DNA of 64,000 bases, taken from contig CAVPHW010000011.1 in assembly GCA_963704835.1 (NCBI GenBank), forward strand, positions 1 through 64,000. The letters run 5' to 3'. The DNA comes from GCA-2746605 sp963704835. Lineage in GTDB: Bacteria; Bacteroidota; Ignavibacteria; Ignavibacteriales; Melioribacteraceae. A program made the position numbers and the translations under genes. Positions 8,168-16,438 of this stretch are shown here, piece after piece (position 1 is the stretch's first letter; each line of letters opens with the position of its first letter). A model generated the notes under the pieces. It did not search any database and was not told the origin of the DNA. It saw only the letters and a list, made by a program, of their open reading frames with translations.

Positions 8168-9982
8168 ATGAATAAAAGTAACAATAAGCATACATTCCAT
8201 ATCCCTGTAATGGGCACGGCGTTTACAATCGATTCACCAATCAAAGTTGCCAAATATGGTATTTCTTCAGTTGTTTCCTTAGTAGATGATATTCTTGTCG
8301 AAAACATGAGAGAGTATTATTCAAAGAAACTAAATCTTCCTTTTGAGGCAATATCAAACAAAATTGAGGATTTTAGGGCTAAAAGGTTTACTGAATATTT
8401 GAACATGATGGACGATATTATTAAAACAAAGTTTGAGGAAATAAAGACTTCATATCATAAAAATTTAGATGAAATTCATAAATATCTTGATGCTCTTCCA
8501 AATGCGGCTGATCTTAAGGAAGAATTTAACAAATTAATTTCTGAAAACGAATATGTTAAAAAAGTTCAGCAGTGGTTAAATGAAAATCTACATTTAGGTT
8601 CTATTGATGTAAATATTATGACCAAATTGGATAAAGAGAACTATAATAAGGATGAAAAATTACCTTCTGAATTTAACGATGCTCATGCATCTTTAAGAGG
8701 TTACGCAAATAGTAAAGTTGAATCTTCTTTAATATTATCTGCCGGTATGAATCCAAGATTATACTCGTACTTGGAAAAGTTTGATGATTTTTATCCCGAT
8801 GAAAATGGAAAAATTAAAAAGAAAGTAGTTATAAAAGTTAGTGATTACCGTTCTGCTATCATACAGGGTAAATTTCTTGCGAAAAAAGGAATTTGGGTTT
8901 CGGAGTATAGAATTGAATCTGGATTGAATTGTGGCGGTCATGCATTTGCAACTGACGGATTTTTAATGGGTCCCATTTTAGAAGAATTTAAAAATAAACG
9001 ATCCGAATTGGTTTCAACAGTTTATGAAATTTATGCAGAAGCTTTAAAACAAAAAGGGAGACCAATTCCTCAGTTGGCTTTAGAATTATTGATTACTGCT
9101 CAAGGTGGAGTTGGAACGGCTAAAGAACATAATTTTTTACTGGATTACTACAATTTAGATTCTATCGGTTGGGGAACACCTTTTCTTTTAGTTCCAGAGG
9201 TAACAAATGTTGATGCAAAAACTCTTGAATTGTTGACCAATGCAAAAGAGGATGATTTATACTTAAGTAAAATTTCACCATTGGGAATTCCGTTTAATGC
9301 TGTAAAAGGGAATACTCAAGAATTGGATAAACAAAATCTGGATACGAGTGGAAGACCAGGAAGTGCATGTCCTAAAAAGTTTTTACTCTTTAATACAGAA
9401 TTTACTGATAAGCCAATTTGTACAGCTTCCAGGCAATTTCAAGATCTAAAATTAAAGCAGCTTGATTCAACGGAACTTGCAAAATACGAATATGATACAG
9501 AGCGTAAGAAAATAGTTGAGAAGGAGTGTTTGTGTATTGGTTTAGCTAATTCTACAAGACCAATTCACGGGATTGATAATAATATTAAAAGCCTTGGTGT
9601 ATCTGTTTGTCCAGGACCAAATTTAGCTTACTTTTCTGAGGTGTTCTCACTTAAAGATATGATTGATCATATTTATGGTAGAATTAATGTTATGAATAGG
9701 GAAGACAGGCCAAATTTATTTTTAAAAGAATTGACTCTTTATTATGATTACTTAAAAGGGAAAATTGAAGAAATAAATACTCCGTTTACTGATAAACAAA
9801 TAGCTTACTTTGATAAATTTGTTGAAAATATGAATGATGGTATTAGATATTATAAAGAGTTATTTGCTGATGTAAAAACAATTATTGAAGATGCAAAAAC
9901 AGACATTTTTGAAGAATTAGAACAGATAGAATTTGCTCTAAATAATTTAATTTCTCCACTAAAACTTGCAACAGTAGTTTAA
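8168..9982 (+). CDS. Conserved cysteine-rich protein, FMN-barrel-like, function unknown
   Basis: The 604-residue soluble protein has no signal peptide. An N-terminal block (FHIPVMGTAFTIDSPIKVA, GISSVVSLVDD) leads into a helical part. A central region follows with GLNCGGHAFATDGFLMGP, AQGGVGTAKEH and GWGTPFLLVPE, the last two resembling the phosphate-binding end of nitronate-monooxygenase/FabK-type FMN TIM barrels. The C-terminal third has four cysteine sites (GRPGSACPKK, KPICTAS, KECLCIGL, SVCPGPNL) that could bind an Fe-S cluster or metal. I infer a flavin- and/or Fe-S-dependent enzyme; neither cofactor is proven. It stands alone with its own upstream region, between oadB and meaB. Not confidently assigned to any named family. 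Confidence 0.75.
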   Translation: MNKSNNKHTFHIPVMGTAFTIDSPIKVAKYGISSVVSLVDDILVENMREYYSKKLNLPFEAISNKIEDFRAKRFTEYLNMMDDIIKTKFEEIKTSYHKNLDEIHKYLDALPNAADLKEEFNKLISENEYVKKVQQWLNENLHLGSIDVNIMTKLDKENYNKDEKLPSEFNDAHASLRGYANSKVESSLILSAGMNPRLYSYLEKFDDFYPDENGKIKKKVVIKVSDYRSAIIQGKFLAKKGIWVSEYRIESGLNCGGHAFATDGFLMGPILEEFKNKRSELVSTVYEIYAEALKQKGRPIPQLALELLITAQGGVGTAKEHNFLLDYYNLDSIGWGTPFLLVPEVTNVDAKTLELLTNAKEDDLYLSKISPLGIPFNAVKGNTQELDKQNLDTSGRPGSACPKKFLLFNTEFTDKPICTASRQFQDLKLKQLDSTELAKYEYDTERKKIVEKECLCIGLANSTRPIHGIDNNIKSLGVSVCPGPNLAYFSEVFSLKDMIDHIYGRINVMNREDRPNLFLKELTLYYDYLKGKIEEINTPFTDKQIAYFDKFVENMNDGIRYYKELFADVKTIIEDAKTDIFEELEQIEFALNNLISPLKLATVV

Positions 9983-9988
9983 TAATAT

Positions 9989-10014
9989 TACCGCAGATGA
10001 TAAAATCTGCGGTA
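9989..10014. terminator. Bidirectional terminator between convergent genes
   Basis: TACCGCAGAT (9989-9998) and ATCTGCGGTA (10005-10014) form a perfect 10-bp stem with a six-base loop. It sits between the stop codons of the 604-residue gene (+) and meaB (-). Confidence 0.7.
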
Positions 10015-10042
10015 GTTACTTAATCTCCAATAGCAATAAAAA

Positions 10043-11038
10043 TCACTTATTAAACTTCTTTAGTAAAATTTCTGCTGCTGCGGTTGGTAAAATTTCTTCA
10101 TTAATAATTTGCTTCTCTATTACTTTTAGGTCTTTTTTTACATCCGGATTGTTGAAGAAACCATTTTTTAAGCTTTCTTCAATTAGTGCATACATCCATT
10201 GAAGGGATTGATTCTTTCTTTGTTCATCAAATGAATTATTCTTTTTGGTGAAGTTTTCAAATTGTTTAATAACATCCCACAATTCTTTAATTCCTTCACC
10301 ATTTAATGCAGAAACTGTTAATACTTTTACTTCCCAATCTTTTGTATATGGCTGCAGATAATGAATTGTATTTGCAAATTCTACCTTTGAGATTATAGTT
10401 TTTTGTTTGTTAGATCCATCTGCTTTGTTAAAAACTAATGTATCAGAAATTTCAATAATCCCTTTTTTAATTCCTTGCAACTCATCTCCCGCTCCGGAAA
10501 TCATTACGAGCAAGAAAAAATCCACCATAGATCGGACGGTTATTTCACTCTGCCCAACACCAACTGTTTCAATTAAAATTATGTCAAATCCGGCAGCTTC
10601 ACAAACAGTGATAGTCTCACGAGTTTTTCTGCCAACTCCGCCTAAATTACCACCGGAAGGAGATGGGCGAATGAAGCAATTTTTCTCCCGTGACAAAAGT
10701 TCCATGCGAGTTTTATCACCAAGGATACTTCCTTTAGAAACAGAACTGCTTGGGTCAACTGTAAGAACGGCAACTTTATGACCTTGCTTAATTAAGTATA
10801 ATCCTAATGACTCAATTAAAGTACTTTTTCCAGCACCGGGAACTCCTGAAATGCCTATTCTAATTGATTTGCTAGAATGGGGGAGAAGTTTGCTTAAAAT
10901 CTGTTCAGCAATTTGATGATGCTTTTCAGAATTACTTTCTATTAAAGTTATAGTTCGAGCTAAAAGATTTCTATTATCATTTAAAACACCGGTTATTAAT
11001 TCATCAACTGAAGGAGTTTTTGATTTTATTGAATTCAT
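10043..11038 (-). CDS. meaB: Methylmalonyl-CoA mutase-associated GTPase MeaB
   Basis: The 331-residue G3E-family P-loop GTPase has Walker A GVPGAGKST (residues 65-73), switch/metal region DPSSSVSKGSILGDKTRM, ETVGVGQSE, and the base-recognition motif NKADGSN. MeaB protects methylmalonyl-CoA mutase and gates cobalamin loading. The mutase genes mutA-mutB lie 12 kb away on the same strand and carry frameshifts, while meaB is intact. A 35-codon ORF ends six bases upstream and may share the transcript. Length and motifs are normal for the family (older name ArgK). Confidence 0.95.
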   Translation of the reverse strand: MNSIKSKTPSVDELITGVLNDNRNLLARTITLIESNSEKHHQIAEQILSKLLPHSSKSIRIGISGVPGAGKSTLIESLGLYLIKQGHKVAVLTVDPSSSVSKGSILGDKTRMELLSREKNCFIRPSPSGGNLGGVGRKTRETITVCEAAGFDIILIETVGVGQSEITVRSMVDFFLLVMISGAGDELQGIKKGIIEISDTLVFNKADGSNKQKTIISKVEFANTIHYLQPYTKDWEVKVLTVSALNGEGIKELWDVIKQFENFTKKNNSFDEQRKNQSLQWMYALIEESLKNGFFNNPDVKKDLKVIEKQIINEEILPTAAAEILLKKFNK

Positions 11039-11043
11039 TGTAC

Positions 11044-11151
11044 TTATTGAATTAATATTTTTGTTTCAACACCTTTAACAACATTGACTGCAAATTCTTT
11101 GCCGGCGTTTTTTGGTGTCCAATCGGGTTTATATGTTTTGTCTTCGGCCAA
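11044..11151 (-). CDS. Possible 35-residue protein upstream of meaB
   Basis: A short open frame starts with TTG at 11151, directly after an in-frame TAA, and reads MAEDKTYKPDWTP then KNAGKEFAVNVVKGVE. Its stop lies five bases before the meaB ATG. The residue composition (alternating hydrophobic/charged, few rare residues) looks like real protein and not random AT-rich DNA. No Shine-Dalgarno site is visible. It could be a genuine small protein or the tail of a decayed gene. I do not recognise it. Confidence 0.4.
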   Translation of the reverse strand: MAEDKTYKPDWTPKNAGKEFAVNVVKGVETKILIQ

Positions 11152-11327
11152 TTATTTTTATTCTAAGTTTACACTAACTAAAAAGAAAAATAACTAAATA
11201 ACGGATTAAAATCTCAATTGGTAACTCACTCTTCAAATTGATATATGAGTTTTCGATTTATTGTTAACAATATTTGGGATTTGATAATAATGTCAAGAAG
11301 AAGTAAATATTACTAAATAAAGAATAA

Positions 11328-11777
11328 TCAATTATATGAAATTCTTGTTTCTTCATCAGATAGTGTCGGCTGAATAAACTCTTTCCACTCAATTGAATCC
11401 CACGTTCCCAATGCCATATGAGTATTATAATATTTTTGAGGAATTGGATGAGTCCCAATTTCCACAGCCACTCCATATTTTTCTTCAATAAATTTTTCAA
11501 AGTGCTTTATATGTGGACAAGGTGGATAACCAACAATCATTCCCGTGGCAAAATGAATTACCTGAGCTCCATTTTTTACCATTTCTTCAGGAGCATATTC
11601 AATATTGCCCCCTGGACATCCATCGCAAGTTGTGTAACCAACTAATTCAAGTTCATCGTTATCTGAATAAATATCGAATGCTCCATCATGATTTTTCATC
11701 GCTTTAAAACATTTACCGCCAGTACATGTTTTGTATCTGTCACAAATAATAATGCCAACTTTGATTTTACTTTTCAT
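11328..11777 (-). CDS. CGGC domain-containing protein
   Basis: The 149-residue cytosolic protein has the CGGC-domain cysteines: Cys12 in IIICDRY, TCTGGKC (18 and 23), TTCDGCPGG (51 and 54) and a later PPCPHI. The domain is predicted to bind a metal through its many Cys/His residues. No enzyme activity is established for the family. It lies at the downstream end of a metal-homeostasis cluster on the minus strand, next to a heavy-metal exporter, which agrees with a metal-handling role. RBS and start are ordinary. Confidence 0.85.
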   Translation of the reverse strand: MKSKIKVGIIICDRYKTCTGGKCFKAMKNHDGAFDIYSDNDELELVGYTTCDGCPGGNIEYAPEEMVKNGAQVIHFATGMIVGYPPCPHIKHFEKFIEEKYGVAVEIGTHPIPQKYYNTHMALGTWDSIEWKEFIQPTLSDEETRISYN

Positions 11778-11836
11778 TTTGTGTTCCTACTAATTTACTT
11801 TTAAAAATATTCTTTATTACTATTTTTCTTAAATAT

Positions 11837-12868
11837 TTATCCCCCAAGTGAAAAACCTATCAGTCCCACAATAAATGCAACCACTATATTTACAACTTTT
11901 ACAGCTAAGAATCCCTTTTTGGATTCAGCTAGAAGTGGAAGCATACCGTGACCATCCTGCGCAATGGAGCTCGCTAATAAAATTGAGAGGGGGATTGCAC
12001 CACTTGCAAATAACGTAACAAAAACTAAATGTGGTCCGGACTCTGGTATTATCCCGACCAATACTGCTAAAATTAAAACCAACAACATATTGTCTGCTAT
12101 AAGAGTGTTAAAATCAAAATTATCAATCAATAAATGTACAATTAGCAGAGTGCCGAACGTCCATAAGAAAATTTTTAATATGTGAACTTTTACGATATGA
12201 TCCCATAGGTGCTCTTTAAGAAAATGTTCAGGTACAGTTGCAACAACAAAAAGTGAAAATGAAACAACACCGATGATTGTCATCTTCATCCAAATTTGAG
12301 CCTCGCCAGCAAGATATCCTGAACTGACGGCGATTAGCAATGCACTAATAATTATTATTAAAGAAATTCTATATATGGAAGGTTTGAGCAATTCCTGAAT
12401 AATTTTTTCTTTTTGAAAACAATCACATTTTTCTTCACCGTGAAGAGGCAGGGAATTTTCTGAAAATAAATTTGATAATTTATCGCCAATTGAGAGTTTA
12501 TCAACGAAAAATCCAACTACAATACCAATTACAAAAATTACCAAGGTTAATAAAGCGGCTTTTTGAGGAAACATGGCAAACATTACAAATGCTTCATCAC
12601 CGCTTGTAGCAATCATTGCAGTGACAATGGCTCCAAAAGAAATTAATCTATGTGAGAAAAGTGCAACAGCCGTAAATGCACCAAGACAACCTGGTATTGC
12701 TCCAAGGAGTGCAGCGAGAAAGTAATGTTTCCACTTACTTTGCGATAAATTTCTTTGCCAGACTCCTTTTGTCTGGACATTAATGTACTCTATTGCCAGC
12801 ATCATAACAAAAACAAAACCGGTAATCATTAAAGCATGTTTAATTACATTGAATATATCTTGAAGCAT
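11837..12868 (-). CDS. Putative manganese/heavy-metal exporter, 10-TM family
   Basis: The 343-residue membrane protein matches the putative 10-TM heavy-metal exporter family (PF11449, related to ArsP permeases). Two repeats are visible, each with a Gly/Pro-rich re-entrant motif: LLGAIPGCLGAF near residue 55 and VGIIPESGPHLVF near residue 270, separated by a cytosolic segment with the metal-binding-looking EEKCDCFQKE. SSIAQDGHGMLPLLA near the end is also typical. Transport of manganese is the name often given in databases; the substrate is not evident here. It is part of the Fur-containing gene cluster and follows the CBM48 gene closely. Confidence 0.85.
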   Translation of the reverse strand: MLQDIFNVIKHALMITGFVFVMMLAIEYINVQTKGVWQRNLSQSKWKHYFLAALLGAIPGCLGAFTAVALFSHRLISFGAIVTAMIATSGDEAFVMFAMFPQKAALLTLVIFVIGIVVGFFVDKLSIGDKLSNLFSENSLPLHGEEKCDCFQKEKIIQELLKPSIYRISLIIIISALLIAVSSGYLAGEAQIWMKMTIIGVVSFSLFVVATVPEHFLKEHLWDHIVKVHILKIFLWTFGTLLIVHLLIDNFDFNTLIADNMLLVLILAVLVGIIPESGPHLVFVTLFASGAIPLSILLASSIAQDGHGMLPLLAESKKGFLAVKVVNIVVAFIVGLIGFSLGG

Positions 12869-12899
12869 TTATATTTCACTAACCAATAAATGAAAAACT

Positions 12900-13211
12900 T
12901 TATACTGTAATAACTGAATTATTAAATCCTTTAAAGTAACTTTCGACCTCTCCATCAGCTTCAGGTTCGTTGAACCAATGAACACCATCTCCTAAGTATC
13001 TGAAGTGATATGAATTATTAGCTGATAAAAATAAAGTTGCAGAATAAGAACCATCAGCCTCTGACTCAGAAAATAGATTAATTTCATGGCTCCAATTATT
13101 AAAATCACCAATCACACAAATTTCATTAAAATTGGAAGCGAAATCTTTAACTAATAAAAATGTTACTTTACATTCATCTTTATTCTGCGAGTATTCTTTC
13201 CTGATTGCCAT
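12900..13211 (-). CDS. CBM48 / isoamylase early-set domain protein
   Basis: The 103-residue protein is a single glycogen-binding early-set domain: VTFLLVKDF, EICVIGDFNNWS, LFLSANNSYHFRYLGDG and HWFNEPEAD match the beta-sandwich seen in isoamylase and AMPK beta subunits. Free-standing copies are common and usually poorly understood; glycogen binding is only a family expectation. A good GGAGGG site precedes ATG 13211. Its place inside a metal-related cluster is unexplained. Confidence 0.85.
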   Translation of the reverse strand: MAIRKEYSQNKDECKVTFLLVKDFASNFNEICVIGDFNNWSHEINLFSESEADGSYSATLFLSANNSYHFRYLGDGVHWFNEPEADGEVESYFKGFNNSVITV

Positions 13212-13293
13212 TTGGCCCTCCTAATTATTGTATGGAATTTTATTTTCAATACAGTAGGTGAATCGTCATTGTAGAAGTTTAAGTCTAATGATC

Positions 13294-13625
13294 TTATTGA
13301 TTAACGCCAGCAATTAGTTTGTTGTCAAAGTAATCTTCCACCAATTTTTTGGTGATTCTTCCTTAATTCCTAAATAAACTTCTATATTGTTATCGGCAAA
13401 AATATCTAGAGCTTTTGGCCCCATTCCACCAGTTATAATTGTGTTTACACCAAGTTATGCTAAAAAATTTAGATATGAACCAGGGTCATGTGCTGGAGGT
13501 GTAACAGATGTTTTGCTTATTATTTTATTTTTTTCAACTACAACAATTGAAAATCTATCACAGTGACCAAAGTGAGCACATAATTTTCCATCAATTGTTG
13601 GAACTGCAAAATATTGACCAACCAT
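13294..13625 (-). pseudogene. NifX/NifB-type cluster-binding protein, broken
   Basis: Reading from ATG 13625 gives a dinitrogenase iron-molybdenum cofactor-binding domain: MVGQYFAVPTIDGKL, CAHFGHCDRF, then an in-frame TAA at 13455-13457, then LGVNTIITGGMGPKA, LDIFADNNIEVYLGIKEESP. A further single-base deletion in the A6 run (13345-13350 on the plus strand as T6) breaks the last part, which in the shifted frame reads LVEDYFDNKLIAGVNQ. Restoring one base gives 110 residues. The stop could be one change from CAA (LAQLGVN). The protein family carries Fe-S or Fe-Mo clusters. An intact paralogue with a His-rich tail lies at 15813-16238. Confidence 0.85.
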
Positions 13626-13726
13626 TTCTGCTCCCTTTATTATTTATTAAATTGTACAAATGTTGATTACAAAAAAATCTTTAGCATCATTGTTTCTTCT
13701 TCTAAAATTTATCTTTAAAAAAATAT

Positions 13727-13990
13727 TTAATCATCATGAAATTTCATTCTATTTTTTGAGACTATTCTTAAATCGAATTTATTTATTATATCACAGTCAC
13801 AAAAAATTCCATTGTTGACAAAATAATTTTTAATGGAACTTACATCATTTGAAGAGTATTTTTCATTAAAGTACCATTCTGTATGATCAAAATTTTTTTT
13901 ACACTGCTTTTCAGATGAAAAAACTTGAAAAAGATATGCTTGGAGAAAAGCTAATTCTTGAATTGTAATTATCAACTCTATTTCCCCCAT
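13727..13990 (-). CDS. DUF2695-like small protein
   Basis: The 87-residue protein starting MGEIELIITIQEL has the layout of DUF2695: a helical N-terminus, a conserved His-Thr/Glu segment (FDHTEWYF) and a C-terminal cysteine pair (GIFCDCDII). The two Cys and the His suggest metal binding, but no role is known. The frame continues 11 codons upstream, but ATG 13990 follows AGGGGAA at a normal distance. The gene lies directly downstream of fur and upstream of the broken NifX-like gene, probably in one transcript controlled from the Fur box at 14509. Confidence 0.7.
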   Translation of the reverse strand: MGEIELIITIQELAFLQAYLFQVFSSEKQCKKNFDHTEWYFNEKYSSNDVSSIKNYFVNNGIFCDCDIINKFDLRIVSKNRMKFHDD

Positions 13991-14030
13991 ACTAATATTT
14001 CCCCTAGTTGATGTGGTTCTCACTCAGAAA

Positions 14031-14483
14031 TTATTTGCAATTCTTACATGCTCCATAAAACTCAATAATATGGTTTTGAATTTTGAAGTTATGTTTTTTT
14101 GATAATCTCTTTTCTAACTTTGTTATTAATTCAATTTCTTGATCAATGAGATCTGTATAGTTTATTATTTTCTTACAATCTATACAAATAAGATGATGAT
14201 GATGTCCCAAACCCTTGGGATGTTCTATTAATTCGTATCTTGCTTTGCCTTCCCCAAAATCAAATTTATGTACAACTCCCCATGAGGCCAACAAATCTAA
14301 AGTTCTATAGACCGTAGTAATACCAATTGAGGGATAGCTTTTGTGTACCTCGAAGTAGATTTCCTCAACACTTGGATGTTCCATTGTATTGCTAAGAATA
14401 CTTAGTATTGCCTTTCTGGGAGTTGTGAGACGATGACCCTTCTCTCTGAAATTATTGAAAAGTTCTAAATTTATATCTTTCAT
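14031..14483 (-). CDS. fur: Fur family transcriptional regulator
   Basis: The 150-residue metalloregulator has a winged-helix domain (RLTTPRKAILSIL, recognition helix SIGITTVYRTLDLLA) and a dimerisation domain with the metal-site run GHHHHLICIDCKKII and a C-terminal structural-zinc pair (YGACKNCK). Fur, PerR and Zur cannot be separated on motifs alone. A perfect TGATAATCATTATCA box lies 26 bases upstream of the start, so the gene is probably autoregulated, and the same box stands before the NifX-like gene at 16238. The sequence of the box fits Fur best. Confidence 0.92.
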   Translation of the reverse strand: MKDINLELFNNFREKGHRLTTPRKAILSILSNTMEHPSVEEIYFEVHKSYPSIGITTVYRTLDLLASWGVVHKFDFGEGKARYELIEHPKGLGHHHHLICIDCKKIINYTDLIDQEIELITKLEKRLSKKHNFKIQNHIIEFYGACKNCK

Positions 14484-14508
14484 AGTTTTTAAGTGTATTA
14501 GTTGTTAA

Positions 14509-14523
14509 TGATAATCATTATCA
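14509..14523. promoter_or_regulatory. Fur box upstream of fur
   Basis: TGATAATCATTATCA is a perfect 7-1-7 inverted repeat identical to the classical Fur/PerR-family operator core. The 24 bases at 14503-14526 are identical to those at 16280-16303, which is strong evidence for a shared regulator. It lies 26-40 bases before the fur ATG. Confidence 0.85.
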
Positions 14524-14616
14524 ATATAATAACAAATTATAAAGTTAATATCAAATAATTCGCTTTGTGTTGTTTGTAGGAGTTCTACCTCAATAATATT
14601 ATTTTCTAAATTTATA

Positions 14617-15570
14617 TCACTTTAAATATTTCTTGCGCCAGTTTTTTAGATTTCTTAAATAGAAATATTCGTTACAGTGGATAGTTTCAATCAATTTCCC
14701 TGCTCTCAATAGTTCATCAACTATATCCCAAGTAGAATTATTTTTCTCTATTAGACTTTCTACAGCATCTTTTCTCATTGGATGAACAGCTGTAATATTT
14801 AAAATATCATCTTCAAAATTACCAGTTGATGAAAATTTATTTCCCTCATAACCAACAATAAGCTCAGTTGATAAACCATTATTTGTAAAAATTTGATAAG
14901 CCCTATTTATTGTTTTAACTAAAGGTTTTTCAATACGACTAACTGCAGGTGGTCTAGTGGGGACAGTAATATAAGATATCATTGGATTAAGTCCTTTAAT
15001 GAATTCCGAAGTCATTACAATATTTTCTTCACTATCATTAATTCCCTTAACTAGCATCGTTTCGGTAGCTAAATAATTTTCGAATTGTTCAGAAAAGAGA
15101 ATCATCCCATCCATTATTTTATTTAGACTTAAGTTCCCGTGCGGACGATCAATTTTATGCCATATTTTTTCGTCAACGGTATCAGCTTTTAGGGAAATCC
15201 AATCGGCAAGATGTAAACTTTCTTGAACATTAATGTCCCAAATGTGAGAGGCGTTAGTAATTACAGCTATTTTGATTCCGAATTGTTTACATTCCTTTAT
15301 AGTTTTGCCAAGATTGATATCTAGTGTTGCTTCACCATCAGGTACAAATGTAATATAATCAATACTACTAGGGTCTGTTAGCTTTGATAAATGGCATTTA
15401 ATTTCAGATACGATTTTATCGGTTGAATAGTATCCCTTTCTATCAATTTCCAATTTAAGTGTATTCCCTAATTGGCAATAAACACAGGTGTAAGAGCACT
15501 CTTTGGGAGGTATGTTATTAATACCAAGACTATTGCCTAATCTACGAGAGGGGACTGGACCAAAAATCAT
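14617..15570 (-). CDS. Radical SAM protein (COG0731-like)
   Basis: The 317-residue enzyme begins MIFGPVPSRRLGNSLGINNI and carries the radical SAM cluster motif CSYTCVYC (Cys25, 29, 32), a GEATL strand (DGEATLD) and the later VTFVP/ITNAS repeats of the TIM barrel. It belongs to the group often named wyosine-synthase-like or Fe-S oxidoreductase, COG0731. In bacteria its substrate is unknown. The start ATG overlaps the stop of the 77-residue gene by four bases (ATGA). It lies in the operon that begins at the Fur box at 16286, together with a NifX-like protein, which suggests metal cluster or cofactor work. Confidence 0.88.
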   Translation of the reverse strand: MIFGPVPSRRLGNSLGINNIPPKECSYTCVYCQLGNTLKLEIDRKGYYSTDKIVSEIKCHLSKLTDPSSIDYITFVPDGEATLDINLGKTIKECKQFGIKIAVITNASHIWDINVQESLHLADWISLKADTVDEKIWHKIDRPHGNLSLNKIMDGMILFSEQFENYLATETMLVKGINDSEENIVMTSEFIKGLNPMISYITVPTRPPAVSRIEKPLVKTINRAYQIFTNNGLSTELIVGYEGNKFSSTGNFEDDILNITAVHPMRKDAVESLIEKNNSTWDIVDELLRAGKLIETIHCNEYFYLRNLKNWRKKYLK

Positions 15571-15800
15571 AATAAAAAGCTCCCTAAAATTATTAAAATA
15601 TATGGAATTACTTTACTTTTACTATTTTGAGGTATTGCTTTTATATGATTCAAGGGTTCCAATTTTATTGGAACTTGAATTTCATCTTTGCAAAATGCAA
15701 CAATGCCATTAGTCCATGTAATTACAGTTAAAGTATTAGTTGGAAGTCCATTGGGTAATGCCTGGTCAATCCAATTGATTTTAGTTTTTAGGTTGTTCAT
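15567..15800 (-). CDS. Hypothetical protein with C-terminal membrane helix
   Basis: The 77-residue product has a polar N-terminal part (NNLKTKINWIDQALPNG, VITWTNGIVAFCKDE) and ends in a hydrophobic helix, VIPYILIILGSFLL, so it may be a tail-anchored protein. I recognise no family. It lies 12 bases after the NifX-like gene and overlaps the radical SAM gene by four bases, so it is surely part of the same transcript. The tight coupling supports it as a real gene. Confidence 0.65.
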   Translation of the reverse strand: MNNLKTKINWIDQALPNGLPTNTLTVITWTNGIVAFCKDEIQVPIKLEPLNHIKAIPQNSKSKVIPYILIILGSFLL

Positions 15801-15812
15801 AGTTTTGCTTTA

Positions 15813-16238
15813 TTAATAATTATGTCCATGTCCACCTTTATGTTCTATACCATCATGATGATTATGTAAATGATTGTCATCATGGTCATGATTTTCAATA
15901 CTCTTCTTTAGCGTTGGCTCGGTTAACTCTTCTAATTTATTTTCTAACAATTGTTCAAGAGCTTTATTTGCCGTAAGCTTTCTTGCTAAATAAATATTTG
16001 CATTATCCTTTTTGAGTACATTAAAAGCTTGAGGTCCAATATTACCAATAACAAAATGAGTGACTCCTTCATTCATTAAATCAACTAATGAGGAATGATC
16101 ATTGTTATGTCCGTTATTTACTCTGGCATCTAAACTGTTTCCAACTGTTTCGAAAATCAAATAATAAACAGCATGTCCAAATCTTTTGGCAATATGGCTA
16201 TTCATTGTCTTGTCGTCTGTCGCAAACATTATTTTCAT
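15813..16238 (-). CDS. NifX/NifB family cluster-binding protein with His-rich tail
   Basis: The 141-residue protein has the dinitrogenase Fe-Mo cofactor-binding fold: KIMFATDDKTMNSHIAKRFG, YYLIFETVGN, GVTHFVIGNIGPQAFNVL, and a conserved YLARKLTANKALE segment. The last 27 residues are strongly His/Asp-rich (HDHDDNHLHNHHDG, HKGGHGHNY), giving about ten His that could bind Ni, Zn, Co or Fe. No nif genes are nearby, so a role in nitrogenase is unlikely; family members outside nif clusters may carry Fe-S clusters. It is the first gene after the Fur box at 16286 and leads an operon with the 77-residue gene and the radical SAM enzyme. Confidence 0.87.
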   Translation of the reverse strand: MKIMFATDDKTMNSHIAKRFGHAVYYLIFETVGNSLDARVNNGHNNDHSSLVDLMNEGVTHFVIGNIGPQAFNVLKKDNANIYLARKLTANKALEQLLENKLEELTEPTLKKSIENHDHDDNHLHNHHDGIEHKGGHGHNY

Positions 16239-16285
16239 TTTTCCGTATCCTTTTTTATTTTAATCATTACTTTATTTAATGTTAA

Positions 16286-16300
16286 TGATAATCATTATCA
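16286..16300. promoter_or_regulatory. Fur box upstream of the NifX-like operon
   Basis: Second copy of TGATAATCATTATCA, 48-62 bases before ATG 16238, embedded in 24 bases identical to the box in front of fur. It predicts Fur control of the NifX-like, 77-residue and radical SAM genes. Confidence 0.85.
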
Positions 16301-16438
16301 ATAAGATAATGAAAAAATACTTAGGAATCAATTGAGACTTAAATGGTAATATTATGAAATAAAGAAATACTAGTGGAAGAACAAATTATTCTAAATGGTT
16401 AGATAGAAACTTACTGATTAAAATAAATCATTTATTTT

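Noticed and set aside
15813..16238. A nitrogenase cluster around the NifX-like genes
   Set aside because: No nifH, nifD, nifK, nifE or nifN is present; NifX-like domains are common in non-nitrogenase metal proteins.
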